Shown in pieces: positions 32,778 through 41,339 of a stretch of 54,459 nucleotides of DNA. Position numbers and translations under genes: made by a program. The stretch comes from an uncultured Bacteroidia bacterium (GTDB lineage Bacteria; Bacteroidota; Bacteroidia; Bacteroidales; F082): positions 1 through 54,459 of the forward strand of contig CADBGN010000026.1 in NCBI GenBank assembly GCA_902794155.1. The letters run 5' to 3'. The stretch's first letter is position 1. Each line of letters opens with the position of its first letter. The notes under the pieces were generated by a model. That model saw only the letters and a list, made by a program, of their open reading frames with translations, was not told where the DNA came from and did not search any database.

Positions 32778-33833
32778 ATGAAAACAAAACATATCCTTTG
32801 GCTCCTTCCCCTCTTGCTGGTGGGCTGCGGCGAAACTGACCCAAGTCAACTCAAAGAGAAGCTCATCGGTGGTCCTGCCGAGGAGCGCGTCATCACCGTG
32901 GGTGTGCAGCGTATCGACACGGTGGGAGGCTTGGTGCGCAACAGCTATCCTGGCTACCTTGAAGAAGGCAACACGGTCGACATCAGCTTCAAATATGGCG
33001 GCACATTGCAGTCGCTCAATGTGAAAGAAGGCAGCACGGTGCGCAAAGGGCAAGTGTTGGCTCGTGTGTCTTCACCGCAGATGGAGAGCACCCGACGCTC
33101 GGCTCAAGCTACCCTCGAGCAGGCCCAAGATGCCTACGACCGCCTGAAAAAGGTGCACGACAATGGTAGCCTCCCCGAAATCAAATGGCGCGAGATGGTG
33201 GCCAACCTTGAGAAAGCCCAAGCGGCCCTTGACTTGGCTAACGCCATGCTGGCCGACAACACTGTCACTGCCCCCTTCGACGGCACTGTCACCAACCTGA
33301 GCGCTGTGAAGGGCGAGAGCATCACCCCGCTGAAACCCATCATGCGCATCATCAGCACCGAGGGCTTGGTGGTGAAAATCAGCGTGCCGGAGAACGAAAT
33401 CTCCAAGGTGCAAATCGGCGATGAGGCACAAATCCTCATCCCCGCTCTCGACAACCGCCGCTGCAAAGGCCATATCCTCGAAAAGAACATGACTTCATCG
33501 TTGCTCACGCATAGCTACCCTGTGAAAGTGCTCATCGATGAGAGAGACGAGGCTTTCACGCCTAGCATGATTGCCAAAGTGGTGTTGAGTGCGGATGTCG
33601 ACAATGGCATCGTTGTCCCAGCCAATGCGATCTTGATCAATAACGACGGCAAGTTTGTGTGGATGGCGAAAGACGGTAGAGCGACAAGACAAAGCATCAC
33701 TATCTCGGGCTATTCGGGCACGGGTGTGGTGGTGAGCGAAGGACTGCATAGTGGCGACATCGTCATCGTGGAAGGATATCAAAAGGTTAGTGAAGGGATG
33801 AAGGTGGAATGTGAAATGCGGAATGCGGAATGA
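32778..33833 (+). CDS. RND efflux periplasmic adaptor (membrane fusion protein)
   Basis: The 351-residue lipoprotein (LLLVGCGETD, Cys15) has barrel-sandwich halves (GGTLQSLNVKEGSTVRKGQV and TVTAPFDGTVTNLSAVKGE), an alpha-hairpin between them and a beta-barrel domain (VKISVPENEISKVQIGDEA). It bridges the inner-membrane pump and the TolC-type channel. Its last six codons (CEMRNAE) lie in a GAATGCG heptamer array, so the repeat has supplied the gene's 3' end. The start ATG at 32778 fits the lipoprotein signal. It is followed by pump and channel genes. Confidence 0.93.
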   Translation: MKTKHILWLLPLLLVGCGETDPSQLKEKLIGGPAEERVITVGVQRIDTVGGLVRNSYPGYLEEGNTVDISFKYGGTLQSLNVKEGSTVRKGQVLARVSSPQMESTRRSAQATLEQAQDAYDRLKKVHDNGSLPEIKWREMVANLEKAQAALDLANAMLADNTVTAPFDGTVTNLSAVKGESITPLKPIMRIISTEGLVVKISVPENEISKVQIGDEAQILIPALDNRRCKGHILEKNMTSSLLTHSYPVKVLIDERDEAFTPSMIAKVVLSADVDNGIVVPANAILINNDGKFVWMAKDGRATRQSITISGYSGTGVVVSEGLHSGDIVIVEGYQKVSEGMKVECEMRNAE

Positions 33834-33930
33834 TGAATGTGTTTGGCTTCTGGCCGTTAGCCATTAGCTGTTAGCTATTAGCTTATTGGCTACCAAGCTA
33901 AAAGCTAATGGCTAATAGCTAAAAGCTAAC
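33811..33930. repeat. stacked heptamer elements: GAATGCG array then TTAGCTA/TGGCTTC inverted repeat
   Basis: GAATGCG/GAATGAT units (33812-33839) overlap the adaptor stop codon. A second element follows, with a left arm TGGCTTC-TGGCCGT-TAGCCAT-TAGCTGT (33843-33889) and a complementary right arm (33892-33930). Two different families thus lie back to back in front of the pump gene. Confidence 0.85.
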
Positions 33931-33947
33931 AAAGTAAAAAAGTGACA

Positions 33948-36900
33948 ATGAATAAGTTGAAGGAAAGAGGTATCATCAGCGGCAGCATACTGCGCCAGAA
34001 GATTGTTTGGGCGGTCGTGGCGGTCATTGTGGCCTTTGGTATCTATGCCCTCGTCGACATGAAGAAGGACGAGTTTCCGGCCTATACCATCCGCTTGGGC
34101 ATCGTGGCGGGCGTATATCCTGGCGCCAACTCTGAGGAGGTGGAAGCCCAGCTTACCAAGCCCTTGGAACAGCTGCTGTTTGAAATGCCCGAGGTGGACC
34201 GCAAGAACACCTATTCTGTCACCAAAGAGGGGATGTGCTATATCTACACCAGCCTCGACGAGTCGGTAAAAGACAAGGACATCGCATGGTCGAAGATTCG
34301 ACATAAAATCAACGAATCCAAGGCGTTAAGTTTTCCAGCGGGCGTATTGGCCATCGCCGTCATCGACGACTTCGGTAACACCTCTTCGCTGCTCATCGCC
34401 ATGGAGTCGGCCGACAAGACCTACCGCGAGATGCATGACTACACCGAAGACCTCACCCACCGCCTGCGCGCCATCCCCGAGATGGGCAATGTGCGCGTGA
34501 TGGGCGAACAAAACGAGGAGATCGCCGTCATCATCGACAAGGAAAAACTCTCATTCTATGGCATCAGCCCCAACACGCTGATGCTGCAATACGCTTCACA
34601 AGGTCTGCTTACTACCACAGGCACCATGCAGGGCAACGACTTCGACCAGCCGTTGCACATCGAGAATCCCATGGTCAGCGAACAGGAACTCGAAGAGCAG
34701 ATCATCTATTCCGACGCGGCAGGCAACACCATCCGTCTGCGCGATGTGGCCACCGTCGAACGCCGCATGGCCGAGTCGTCCAAAGTAGTCAACTTCAATG
34801 GCAACGACGCCTTGATTATCAGCGTGGAGATGCGCAAGGGTTACAACATTGTGGCCTTCGGAAGGGAAGTGGAGAAAGTGCTTTCCGAGTTCAAGTCCAC
34901 TTTGCCCGACAGCGTGAAGCTCTACCGCATCACCGACCAACCCAAAGTGGTGCAAAAGTCTGTCAGCTCGTTCCTCCGCGATCTGCTCATCTCCATGATT
35001 GTCGTCATCGTGGTCATGCTGCTGCTGTTCCCCTTCCGCACGGCCCTCATCGCCAGCTCGGGACTGCCCATCTGCACGGCTTTCAGCATCGGGATGATGT
35101 ATCTCTTTGGCATTGAGTTGAATACTGTTACTTTGGCGGCACTCATTGTCGTGCTCGGCATGATTGTGGACGACTCCATCATCAACATCGATGGCTATAT
35201 CGATAAATTAAGCCAAGGCTACAAGCCATTTGATGCTGCCGTGAGTAGCGCCCGTGAGCTCTTCATGCCTATGTTCATCGCCACGGCCGCCATTGCCTGC
35301 ATGTTCTTCCCTATGACGCGTATCATCACGGGGCCTTTGGGCGAGTTTGTGCAGCTCTTCCCTTGGACTGTGGCCTTCTCTCTGATGGCTTCTTTGGCCT
35401 ACGCCATGCTTGTCATCCCCGGATTGGAGATCATGTTCATCAAGCCGGAAGACAAGCCACGACACAATGGCTTCGTGAGGGCACAGATGCGGTTTTTCGG
35501 TTTTCTGCAGCGCATCTACGACAAGATGCAGAGCCATTGCTTCAAGCACCCGTTGTTTACCATCGGCATGGGTATCGCTTCTATCGTCCTAGGCGTGCTG
35601 ATGTTCTTGGCCTTACATGTGCAGATGATGCCTATGGCCGAGCGTGACTGTTTTGCTGTTGAGATCCGTCTGCCCGAAGGCAGCAGTCTCGAAGCCACAA
35701 CGAAGGTCAGCGACTCATTGCAGCACTTGATGCTGGCCGACAAGCGTGTCACCTCCGTGACGGCCTTCATCGGCGAGAGCGCACCGCGTTTCCATGTGAC
35801 CTACTCGCCCAGCATACCCGCGTCCAACCTTTCGCAGCTGGTCGTCAACACCACCTCGAAGAAGACCACAGAAGCCTTGCTGAAAGAATGGGACGACAAG
35901 TATTCCTATTACTTCCCAGAGGCATACGTGCGTTTCCGTCAACTTGACTATCAAGCTGTTTCAACGCCTGTTGAGGTTTATGTCTATGGCGATGACTACG
36001 ACGAGACTGCTCCTATAGCGCAACAAATCAAAGACTATATGCTCACCCTTGACAAGGAGTTGCGTTGGGTGCACACCGATTACGACGAGCAGTTGTCATC
36101 GGTAAAAGTGACCATGAAACCCGAGGAATGTGCCCGGTTGGGACTTACCAAAGGCTTCCTCTCGCTGGATTTGGCCAGCAGCCTCAATGGCCAGCCCTTG
36201 ACCACCGTATGGGAAGGCAGCCGAGGCATCCCTGTGCGGTTGTACTCCCAGCAAAACTATGACCCGAACAACTACGAGTCCGTCCAAAACCAACTGATTC
36301 CGACCATGGTACCTGGTACCAATGTACCGCTCCGTCAGGTGGCTGACATCAGTCCCGAGTGGCATCCTGCGCAGTTGGTGCACCGCAACGGCAAGAACGC
36401 CATCACCGTGGCTGCCGACATGAAATTCTGGAAGCCGCAGACGGTGAGCATGAAGAAGATACAGCAGTATATCAATACGGAAATCACGCCCAACCTGCCC
36501 GAAGGCGTGAGCATCGAATACGGAGGCCTTTCATCGCTCAACACCAGTGTCATCCCACAGCTACTGAAGAGCCTGATTGCCGCCATTTTGGTACTTTTGG
36601 TATTTCTGGTGGCCTATTTCAAGAAGCTGAATCTGGCCATTCTCACCTTGGGTTCCAGCGCTTTGTGCATGTTCGGTGCCTTCTTTGGCGAGTGGCTCTT
36701 TGGACTCGACTTCGGCATGACTTCTTTGTTGGGTATCGTCAGCTTGATTGGTATTATCATGAGGAACGGCATTGTCATGTACGAATATGCCGAGACATTG
36801 CGCACCGACGAGGGCATGCCCACCAAGGAAGCCGCCATGAAAGCCGGTAGCCGCCGCATGAGGCCTATCTTCCTCACTTCGGCCACCACCGCCTTGGGTG

Positions 36901-37040
36901 TGTTGCCTATGATTATCTCCCGCAACCCACTCTGGATGCCTATGGGCGTGGTCATCTGTTTCGGCGTGGTGCTCTCGATGGTGATTATCTTGGCCGTGAT
37001 GCCGGTGATGTATTGGCAAATCTTTAAAAAGAGTAAGTAA
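33948..37040 (+). CDS. RND efflux transporter permease (AcrB superfamily)
   Basis: The 1030-residue inner-membrane pump has 12 membrane helices in the usual 1+5+1+5 arrangement. The proton-relay pair lies in LGMIVDDSIINI of helix 4, and the two large periplasmic loops are present. The start MNKLKERG at 33948 follows an upstream GTG that would add two residues. It forms an operon with the adaptor and TolC-type gene, making a complete tripartite efflux system. The substrate cannot be told; the organisation is of the multidrug/hydrophobe class rather than the heavy-metal CusA class. Confidence 0.95.
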   Translation: MNKLKERGIISGSILRQKIVWAVVAVIVAFGIYALVDMKKDEFPAYTIRLGIVAGVYPGANSEEVEAQLTKPLEQLLFEMPEVDRKNTYSVTKEGMCYIYTSLDESVKDKDIAWSKIRHKINESKALSFPAGVLAIAVIDDFGNTSSLLIAMESADKTYREMHDYTEDLTHRLRAIPEMGNVRVMGEQNEEIAVIIDKEKLSFYGISPNTLMLQYASQGLLTTTGTMQGNDFDQPLHIENPMVSEQELEEQIIYSDAAGNTIRLRDVATVERRMAESSKVVNFNGNDALIISVEMRKGYNIVAFGREVEKVLSEFKSTLPDSVKLYRITDQPKVVQKSVSSFLRDLLISMIVVIVVMLLLFPFRTALIASSGLPICTAFSIGMMYLFGIELNTVTLAALIVVLGMIVDDSIINIDGYIDKLSQGYKPFDAAVSSARELFMPMFIATAAIACMFFPMTRIITGPLGEFVQLFPWTVAFSLMASLAYAMLVIPGLEIMFIKPEDKPRHNGFVRAQMRFFGFLQRIYDKMQSHCFKHPLFTIGMGIASIVLGVLMFLALHVQMMPMAERDCFAVEIRLPEGSSLEATTKVSDSLQHLMLADKRVTSVTAFIGESAPRFHVTYSPSIPASNLSQLVVNTTSKKTTEALLKEWDDKYSYYFPEAYVRFRQLDYQAVSTPVEVYVYGDDYDETAPIAQQIKDYMLTLDKELRWVHTDYDEQLSSVKVTMKPEECARLGLTKGFLSLDLASSLNGQPLTTVWEGSRGIPVRLYSQQNYDPNNYESVQNQLIPTMVPGTNVPLRQVADISPEWHPAQLVHRNGKNAITVAADMKFWKPQTVSMKKIQQYINTEITPNLPEGVSIEYGGLSSLNTSVIPQLLKSLIAAILVLLVFLVAYFKKLNLAILTLGSSALCMFGAFFGEWLFGLDFGMTSLLGIVSLIGIIMRNGIVMYEYAETLRTDEGMPTKEAAMKAGSRRMRPIFLTSATTALGVLPMIISRNPLWMPMGVVICFGVVLSMVIILAVMPVMYWQIFKKSK

Positions 37041-37044
37041 TATG

Positions 37045-37201
37045 TCACAAAACTTACAAAACAGTCAAAACTTCATAATAGAAGGTTGGAAAGCAGCCCC
37101 TCATTCCGAACTTGGTTCGGAACGGCCTGCTTTCCTGCGGCAACCCGGTTGGGTGCCGCATACGCCAAAAAACTGTTTTATGGGTTTTGTAAGTTTTGTG
37201 A
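37045..37201. repeat. 157-bp inverted-repeat element with inner hairpins
   Basis: The outer arms TCACAAAACTTACAAAAC (37045-37062) and its perfect complement (37184-37201) enclose GAAAGCAG..CTGCTTTC. The latter contains CCGAAC-ttg-GTTCGG, next to a TGCGGCA..TGCCGCA hairpin (37136-37160). The element begins 4 bp after the pump gene stop and ends 14 bp before the TolC-like ATG. Confidence 0.9.
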
Positions 37202-37215
37202 AAATAAACAATACT

Positions 37216-38562
37216 ATGAAAAGGATAATCCTTTCAATCTGTTTGATATTGTTTGTGGTTCCTGTATTTGCCCAACAGCAAGGACCGTTCCGCCTCTCAG
37301 TTCAAGACTGCATCAAGATGGCTTTGGAGAACAACATCGATCTGAAAAACAGCCAATTGGAAATCGATAAAGCGCGAGCTACAAAAAACGAAGCCCGTGC
37401 TGAATATTTTCCCACAGTGTCAGCGCAAGCCGTGGCCTTCGATGCCTTGAACCCAATGCTTACCTTCGGCATCGAGGACATCGACAATGCACAGTTGAGG
37501 CAGCTCCTTTATACCCTTTATGCTGAATATGGCTCCAATATGGGCTTGGACAAGGAGTATACCTTCGTACAAAACGGCGTGATGCTCAATGCGATGGCGA
37601 CAGAACCAATCTATGCGGGAGGTCGTATCCGCAATGGCAACAAACTCGCAAAATTGGGTATCGATGCCGCTGAGACCCAGGCAAAAGTGAAGGAAGACGA
37701 GGTATGCCTGCAAACCGAGACGCTCTATTGGCAAATCGTGGCCTTGCAAGAGAAACTGGCCACCTTGGACCAACTCGACCGACTCTTGGATACCTTGGAC
37801 AAAGACCTGTCGGGAGCCATTGAGGCAGGTTTGGCCATGCCCACCGACCAATACAAACTAAAAGTGAAGCAAAATGAGAGCCAACTCAACCGCAAGAAAG
37901 TCACTGATGGCATCACTTTGCTCAAGATGGCCTTGGCACAAACCATAGGTACCGATTGGCAAACGATGGTGCTCTCCGATACTTTGGGCATGGAGACCGA
38001 GCCAACGGCCTACTACAAGCAACCTGATGAAGCAGTTTCGCTGCGCAACGAAAGCCATCTCCTCGACCTCTCGTTGCAAGCCGAAAAGCTGAAGAAGAAG
38101 ATGACCCTCGGTGAGGCTTTGCCCTCACTGTTAGTGGGTGGCAGTGTAAACTATCATACCGTTATGGAGAACACCAAACCCAATGCATTGGTCTTCGCCG
38201 TGCTGCAAGTACCCATCACCGACTGGCACAAGACCTCCATCAAGTTGAAGAAGCACAACCTCGACGCCGAGATGGCCGAGAACACGCGCCGCGACCTCAC
38301 CGAGAAGATGGAGATGCAGACCAACCAAGCCTGGTTCAACCTTGAGCAAAGCTGGCTGCGCATCACCATGGCGCAAACTGCTCTTAGTGATGCTGAAGCC
38401 AACCTGAAAGTCACGCAGGACTATTATGAGGCAGGTTTGGTGGCTCTTTCAGATGTCCTTGAAGCCCAGACCTTACTCAAGCAAAGCCGCGATGAGTTGA
38501 CCGACAGCCGCGTGGAGTATCGCATTAATTTGGTGACCTACAGGCAGCTAGCAAAGGATTAA
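37216..38562 (+). CDS. TolC-family outer membrane efflux protein
   Basis: The 448-residue protein has a signal peptide (cleavage after VFAQ) and two repeats of the OEP fold, with long helices (DCIKMALENNIDLKNSQLEI; AQTALSDAEANLKVTQDYYE) and the conserved GLVALSDVLEAQTLL end. It forms the outer-membrane channel of the preceding RND system. The start at 37216 is chosen at the signal peptide, since the longer frame is repeat sequence. Confidence 0.93.
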   Translation: MKRIILSICLILFVVPVFAQQQGPFRLSVQDCIKMALENNIDLKNSQLEIDKARATKNEARAEYFPTVSAQAVAFDALNPMLTFGIEDIDNAQLRQLLYTLYAEYGSNMGLDKEYTFVQNGVMLNAMATEPIYAGGRIRNGNKLAKLGIDAAETQAKVKEDEVCLQTETLYWQIVALQEKLATLDQLDRLLDTLDKDLSGAIEAGLAMPTDQYKLKVKQNESQLNRKKVTDGITLLKMALAQTIGTDWQTMVLSDTLGMETEPTAYYKQPDEAVSLRNESHLLDLSLQAEKLKKKMTLGEALPSLLVGGSVNYHTVMENTKPNALVFAVLQVPITDWHKTSIKLKKHNLDAEMAENTRRDLTEKMEMQTNQAWFNLEQSWLRITMAQTALSDAEANLKVTQDYYEAGLVALSDVLEAQTLLKQSRDELTDSRVEYRINLVTYRQLAKD

Positions 38563-38595
38563 CGCCCCATATCTTTGAGTATTGCACGATTTTTG

Positions 38596-38603
38596 TATTT
38601 TTG
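38596..38603 (+). promoter_or_regulatory. -7 promoter element
   Basis: TATTTTTG lies 24 bp before the DUF2147 gene and matches the consensus. Confidence 0.5.
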
Positions 38604-38627
38604 TCGCCTGATTCAAAACTCAATCCT

Positions 38628-39065
38628 ATGAAAAAACTCCTTTTCTTAGTCCTTTTTGTGGCCACAGCCATGCTCAGTCAGGCCCAAGTCAGCAAGATGA
38701 TTGGCCAATGGAACACATACGATGACAAGACGGGCGATCTTCGTTCCACCGTTAAAATCTATGAAGAAAAAGGCTCGTACGAAGCGGTGATTACCACGCT
38801 TTACGAAAAAGATGCCAATGGTAAATTTCAAGTGATGAATGCCCCTTATGCCAAAGAATACGAAGGCGTGGTCGGCACTCACCTCTTCAAGGAGATGAAG
38901 GCTGACGGCGACCAACTGAGAGGCAAGATCTACGACCCTGAAAGCACCAAGACTTACAACGCCAAGGTGTCTTACAAAGCCAAAACCGACGAACTCAGCG
39001 TGCGCGGCTCGTTGGACAGGGCCGGACTGCTAGGCCGTTCGCAAGTCTGGAAACGCAAGAAATAA
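38628..39065 (+). CDS. DUF2147-family secreted protein
   Basis: The 145-residue protein has a signal peptide (cleavage after SQAQ) and the DUF2147 pattern: IGQWNTYDDKTGDLRSTVKI near the start, a central GTHLFKEMKADGDQLRGKIYDP and the end SVRGSLDRAGLLGRSQVWKR. This is a small beta-barrel periplasmic domain of unknown function. The start at 38628 is supported by the signal peptide and the promoter. Confidence 0.85.
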   Translation: MKKLLFLVLFVATAMLSQAQVSKMIGQWNTYDDKTGDLRSTVKIYEEKGSYEAVITTLYEKDANGKFQVMNAPYAKEYEGVVGTHLFKEMKADGDQLRGKIYDPESTKTYNAKVSYKAKTDELSVRGSLDRAGLLGRSQVWKRKK

Positions 39066-39072
39066 GTTTTTC

Positions 39073-39149
39073 TCACGCAGAATTCGCAGAATTGTTTGAC
39101 ATTAGGTTTGCGTCCGGTAGGTTCTGCGCTTTCTGCGTATTCTGCGTGA
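39073..39149. repeat. CGCAGAATN inverted repeat
   Basis: TCACGCAGAAT (39073-39083) and ATTCTGCGTGA (39139-39149) are perfect complements. Both are extended by further 9-bp CGCAGAATN-type units. It lies between the DUF2147 gene and the convergent small ORF and may serve as a bidirectional transcript end. Confidence 0.8.
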
Positions 39150-39154
39150 ATTAT

Positions 39155-39316
39155 TTATACATCAAATTTGAATTCGGCATCAAACCAGCCTGTGTCTTCC
39201 TTTAAAAGGTCATATTCTTCGCCCGTGAGGTGGTCAACCACATGCACGGTGCCTTTGATGTCGTCATAGGTGAATGTAAATTGTGAGTTTACGTCGTCGG
39301 CTTTAGGTACGTCCAT
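39155..39316 (-). CDS. 53-residue small acidic protein
   Basis: An open frame from ATG 39314-39316 to TAA 39155-39157 encodes MDVPKADDVNSQFTFTYDDI, then KGTVHVVDHLTGEEYDLLKE, ending FDAEFKFDV. It is acidic and beta-strand-like, with no signal peptide. Support for being real: a consensus -7 element TATCTTTG on the minus strand at about 39343-39350, coding-like codon choice and a clean stop before the inverted repeat. The function is unknown. Confidence 0.65.
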   Translation of the reverse strand: MDVPKADDVNSQFTFTYDDIKGTVHVVDHLTGEEYDLLKEDTGWFDAEFKFDV

Positions 39317-39361
39317 TTTAGGTGTTGTCTATAATTGAGGGTGCAAAGATACTAATTAATT

Positions 39362-39390
39362 CTGAATGCTGAATGATGAATGCTGAATGA
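39362..39390. repeat. GAATGCT heptamer arm downstream of four-helix-bundle gene
   Basis: CTGAATGCTGAATGATGAAT and nine further bases form four heptamers. It is the inverse complement of the array at 39776-39845 on the other side of the gene. Confidence 0.85.
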
Positions 39391-39406
39391 CGCGAAGCGA
39401 CGATGA

Positions 39407-39754
39407 TTATTTATGCTGGTTTTTTGTTATGGCTGTTAGGATGCTTAATAGCTCTTCACATTTGTCATTCAGATCATTAAACATTTCGTCTGGAAGGTAA
39501 TCTGTAGCATGGATAATGTCAAGCCAATAACTAGTTTCACTTGCTTCTTTCAAAGCAATGCTCATTTTGGCATAGAAATCAGGCTTGGTTTGTGCCCTGA
39601 CTCCTTCTGCTACATTAGCACCAATGCTAGTTCCTGCACGTAGTACCTGTTTAGACATAACATATTCATGCTTCTCTTCACATAACCATTGGTATGCTCT
39701 AATGATATCTATGGCAAAGTCTCTGCTTTTAGTCTTTATGACATTATCTCCCAT
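39407..39754 (-). CDS. four-helix-bundle protein (23S rRNA intervening-sequence protein family)
   Basis: The 115-residue all-helical protein matches the S23P/TIGR02436 four-helix-bundle family. The signature is FAIDIIRAYQWL, then LRAGTSIGANVAEG and FYAKMSIALKEASETSYWLD. Related proteins are encoded by intervening sequences in 23S rRNA, and the same fold is used by Avd of diversity-generating retroelements. Here the gene stands alone between pgi and the small ORF, bracketed by complementary GAATGCT arms, as 23S intervening sequences are bracketed by complementary ends. No reverse transcriptase or rRNA is nearby. Confidence 0.9.
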   Translation of the reverse strand: MGDNVIKTKSRDFAIDIIRAYQWLCEEKHEYVMSKQVLRAGTSIGANVAEGVRAQTKPDFYAKMSIALKEASETSYWLDIIHATDYLPDEMFNDLNDKCEELLSILTAITKNQHK

Positions 39755-39775
39755 TTCGTTTTATTTTTAATCATT

Positions 39776-39845
39776 CCACATTCAGCATTCCACATTCAGC
39801 ATTCCACATTCAGCATTCCACATTCAGCATTCCACATTCAGCATT
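39776..39845. repeat. five perfect 14-bp tandem repeats (double heptamers)
   Basis: CACATTCAGCATTC is repeated five times without mismatch (starts 39776, 39790, 39804, 39818, 39832), then AGCATTT leads into the pgi stop codon at 39852. It is complementary to the 39362-39390 arm over CATTCAGCATTC-nn-CATTCAGCATTC. Confidence 0.95.
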
Positions 39846-39851
39846 CAGCAT

Positions 39852-41183
39852 TTAAAGATTCAGCCGTTTGTTCAGCGCAGCCGTCTGTTCCTCAAAACCT
39901 TTCTTTCCCAGCAAAGCGAACATATTCTTCTTGTAAGCTTCAACGCCAGGTTGGTCGAAGGGGTTCACATCGAGCATGTAGCCGCTGACGGCGCAGGCCA
40001 TCTCGAAGAAATAGATCAGCTCGCCGAGCACCTTTTCGGACACCTCGGGGATGACGATGCGAAGGTTCGGTACGCCGCCGTCCTCATGGGCCAACACGGT
40101 GCCGAGTTCAGCCTTGTGGTTTACCTCGCTGATGCGCTTGCCGGCGATGTAGTTGAGTTGGTCGAGGTCTTCGTTTTCCATCGGGATGCGGAGCTCGTGG
40201 TTCGAGTTCTCCACCGAAATCACCGTCTCAAAGAGGTTGCGCAGACCATCTTGGATGTATTGTCCCATGGAGTGCAGGTCGGTGCTGAAGGTGACCGAAG
40301 CCGGGAAAATGCCCTTGTGCTGCTTGCCGTGGCTCTCACCGTAAAGTTGTTTCCACCATTCGCTGAAATACACCAGGCGCGGCTCATAGTTCACCATGAT
40401 CTCGTTGGTCAGGCCTTGGGCATAGAGGGCTTGGCGCACCACGGCATATTGCGTGACGGGGTTGTCAACTGTTGGTTGGGCCTTGCACAGTTTTTCCATC
40501 TCGACGGCACCCTTCACCAAGGCGCGGATGTCGATGCCCGCCATGGCGATGGGCAGCAGACCCACGGGGGTGAGCACCGAGAAGCGGCCGCCTACGTCGT
40601 CGGGGACGATATAGGTCTTGTAGCCCTTCACATTGGCGAGCTGCTTGAGGGCGCCACGGGCCTTGTCGGTGATGGCGATGATGCGCGAGGCTGCTTCCTT
40701 TTCTCCATATTTGTTGATGATATGTTGCTTGAGGATGCGGAAGGCGATGGCGGGTTCCGTCGTCGTGCCCGACTTGGAGATGACGGCCAACGAGTAGTCC
40801 TTCTTATCGAGTATGGCCATGAGATCGTGGAGGTAGTCCTCGCTCATGTTGTGGCCAGCGTAGACGATGAGCGGCTTCTCGCTAGTGAGCGGAGCGAAGT
40901 GGTTCTGCAAGGCCTCGATGACAGCACGGGCGCCGAGATAGGAGCCGCCGATGCCGATGACGACGAAGAGGTCCGACTTCTTGCGCAGGTCGGCAGCGGT
41001 CTTCTCGATGTCGGCCAGCAGGCTCTCATCGATTTCCGAAGGGAGGTTTACCCAGCCGAGAAAGTCGTTGCCCGCGCCGGTCTTATTAAAGATGGTTTCA
41101 TAAACTTCTGAAACTCTTGATTCTAAATTGCTTTTTAGTTTTTTGTCCAAAAAAGGTTGGACATGAGTAAGATCAATTTTCAT
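39852..41183 (-). CDS. pgi: glucose-6-phosphate isomerase
   Basis: The 443-residue enzyme interconverts glucose-6-phosphate and fructose-6-phosphate. Signatures present are VIGIGGSYLGARA, VISKSGTTTEPAIAF, DVGGRFSVLTPVG and the second PGI signature near GMDVNPFDQPGVEAYK (here YMLDVNPFDQPGVEAYKKN). The length suits the shorter bacterial/archaeal-like form common in Bacteroidota. The stop codon abuts the heptamer array. A variant -7 sequence TATCTTCG lies about 30 nt upstream on the minus strand. Confidence 0.97.
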   Translation of the reverse strand: MKIDLTHVQPFLDKKLKSNLESRVSEVYETIFNKTGAGNDFLGWVNLPSEIDESLLADIEKTAADLRKKSDLFVVIGIGGSYLGARAVIEALQNHFAPLTSEKPLIVYAGHNMSEDYLHDLMAILDKKDYSLAVISKSGTTTEPAIAFRILKQHIINKYGEKEAASRIIAITDKARGALKQLANVKGYKTYIVPDDVGGRFSVLTPVGLLPIAMAGIDIRALVKGAVEMEKLCKAQPTVDNPVTQYAVVRQALYAQGLTNEIMVNYEPRLVYFSEWWKQLYGESHGKQHKGIFPASVTFSTDLHSMGQYIQDGLRNLFETVISVENSNHELRIPMENEDLDQLNYIAGKRISEVNHKAELGTVLAHEDGGVPNLRIVIPEVSEKVLGELIYFFEMACAVSGYMLDVNPFDQPGVEAYKKNMFALLGKKGFEEQTAALNKRLNL

Positions 41184-41258
41184 AATATCTAAGTATTAAG
41201 ATGCTGCGAAGATAAGACAAAATCTTTAAGAATGTGATGATTATATTAAAAAAAACAC

Positions 41259-41266
41259 TATCTTTG
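41259..41266 (+). promoter_or_regulatory. -7 element for the response regulator
   Basis: TATCTTTG is a consensus match, 73 bp before the ATG at 41340. Confidence 0.55.
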
Positions 41267-41339
41267 CGCAACATTTTTTGGAACATGCCCGTTACTATTT
41301 CGAGCAGTTTCTGTTTATTAGTTTTTTATTAGTTTTTAT

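Noticed and set aside
37042-37215. Longer N terminus for the TolC-like protein
   Set aside because: The segment is the inverted-repeat element; the signal peptide begins at 37216.
39776-39845. Regularly spaced repeats that might be taken for a CRISPR array
   Set aside because: The 14-bp units are directly adjacent with no spacers and no cas genes are nearby.
39951-41111. Plus-strand frame of 386 codons opposite pgi
   Set aside because: It is a shadow of the pgi coding sequence with no start signals.
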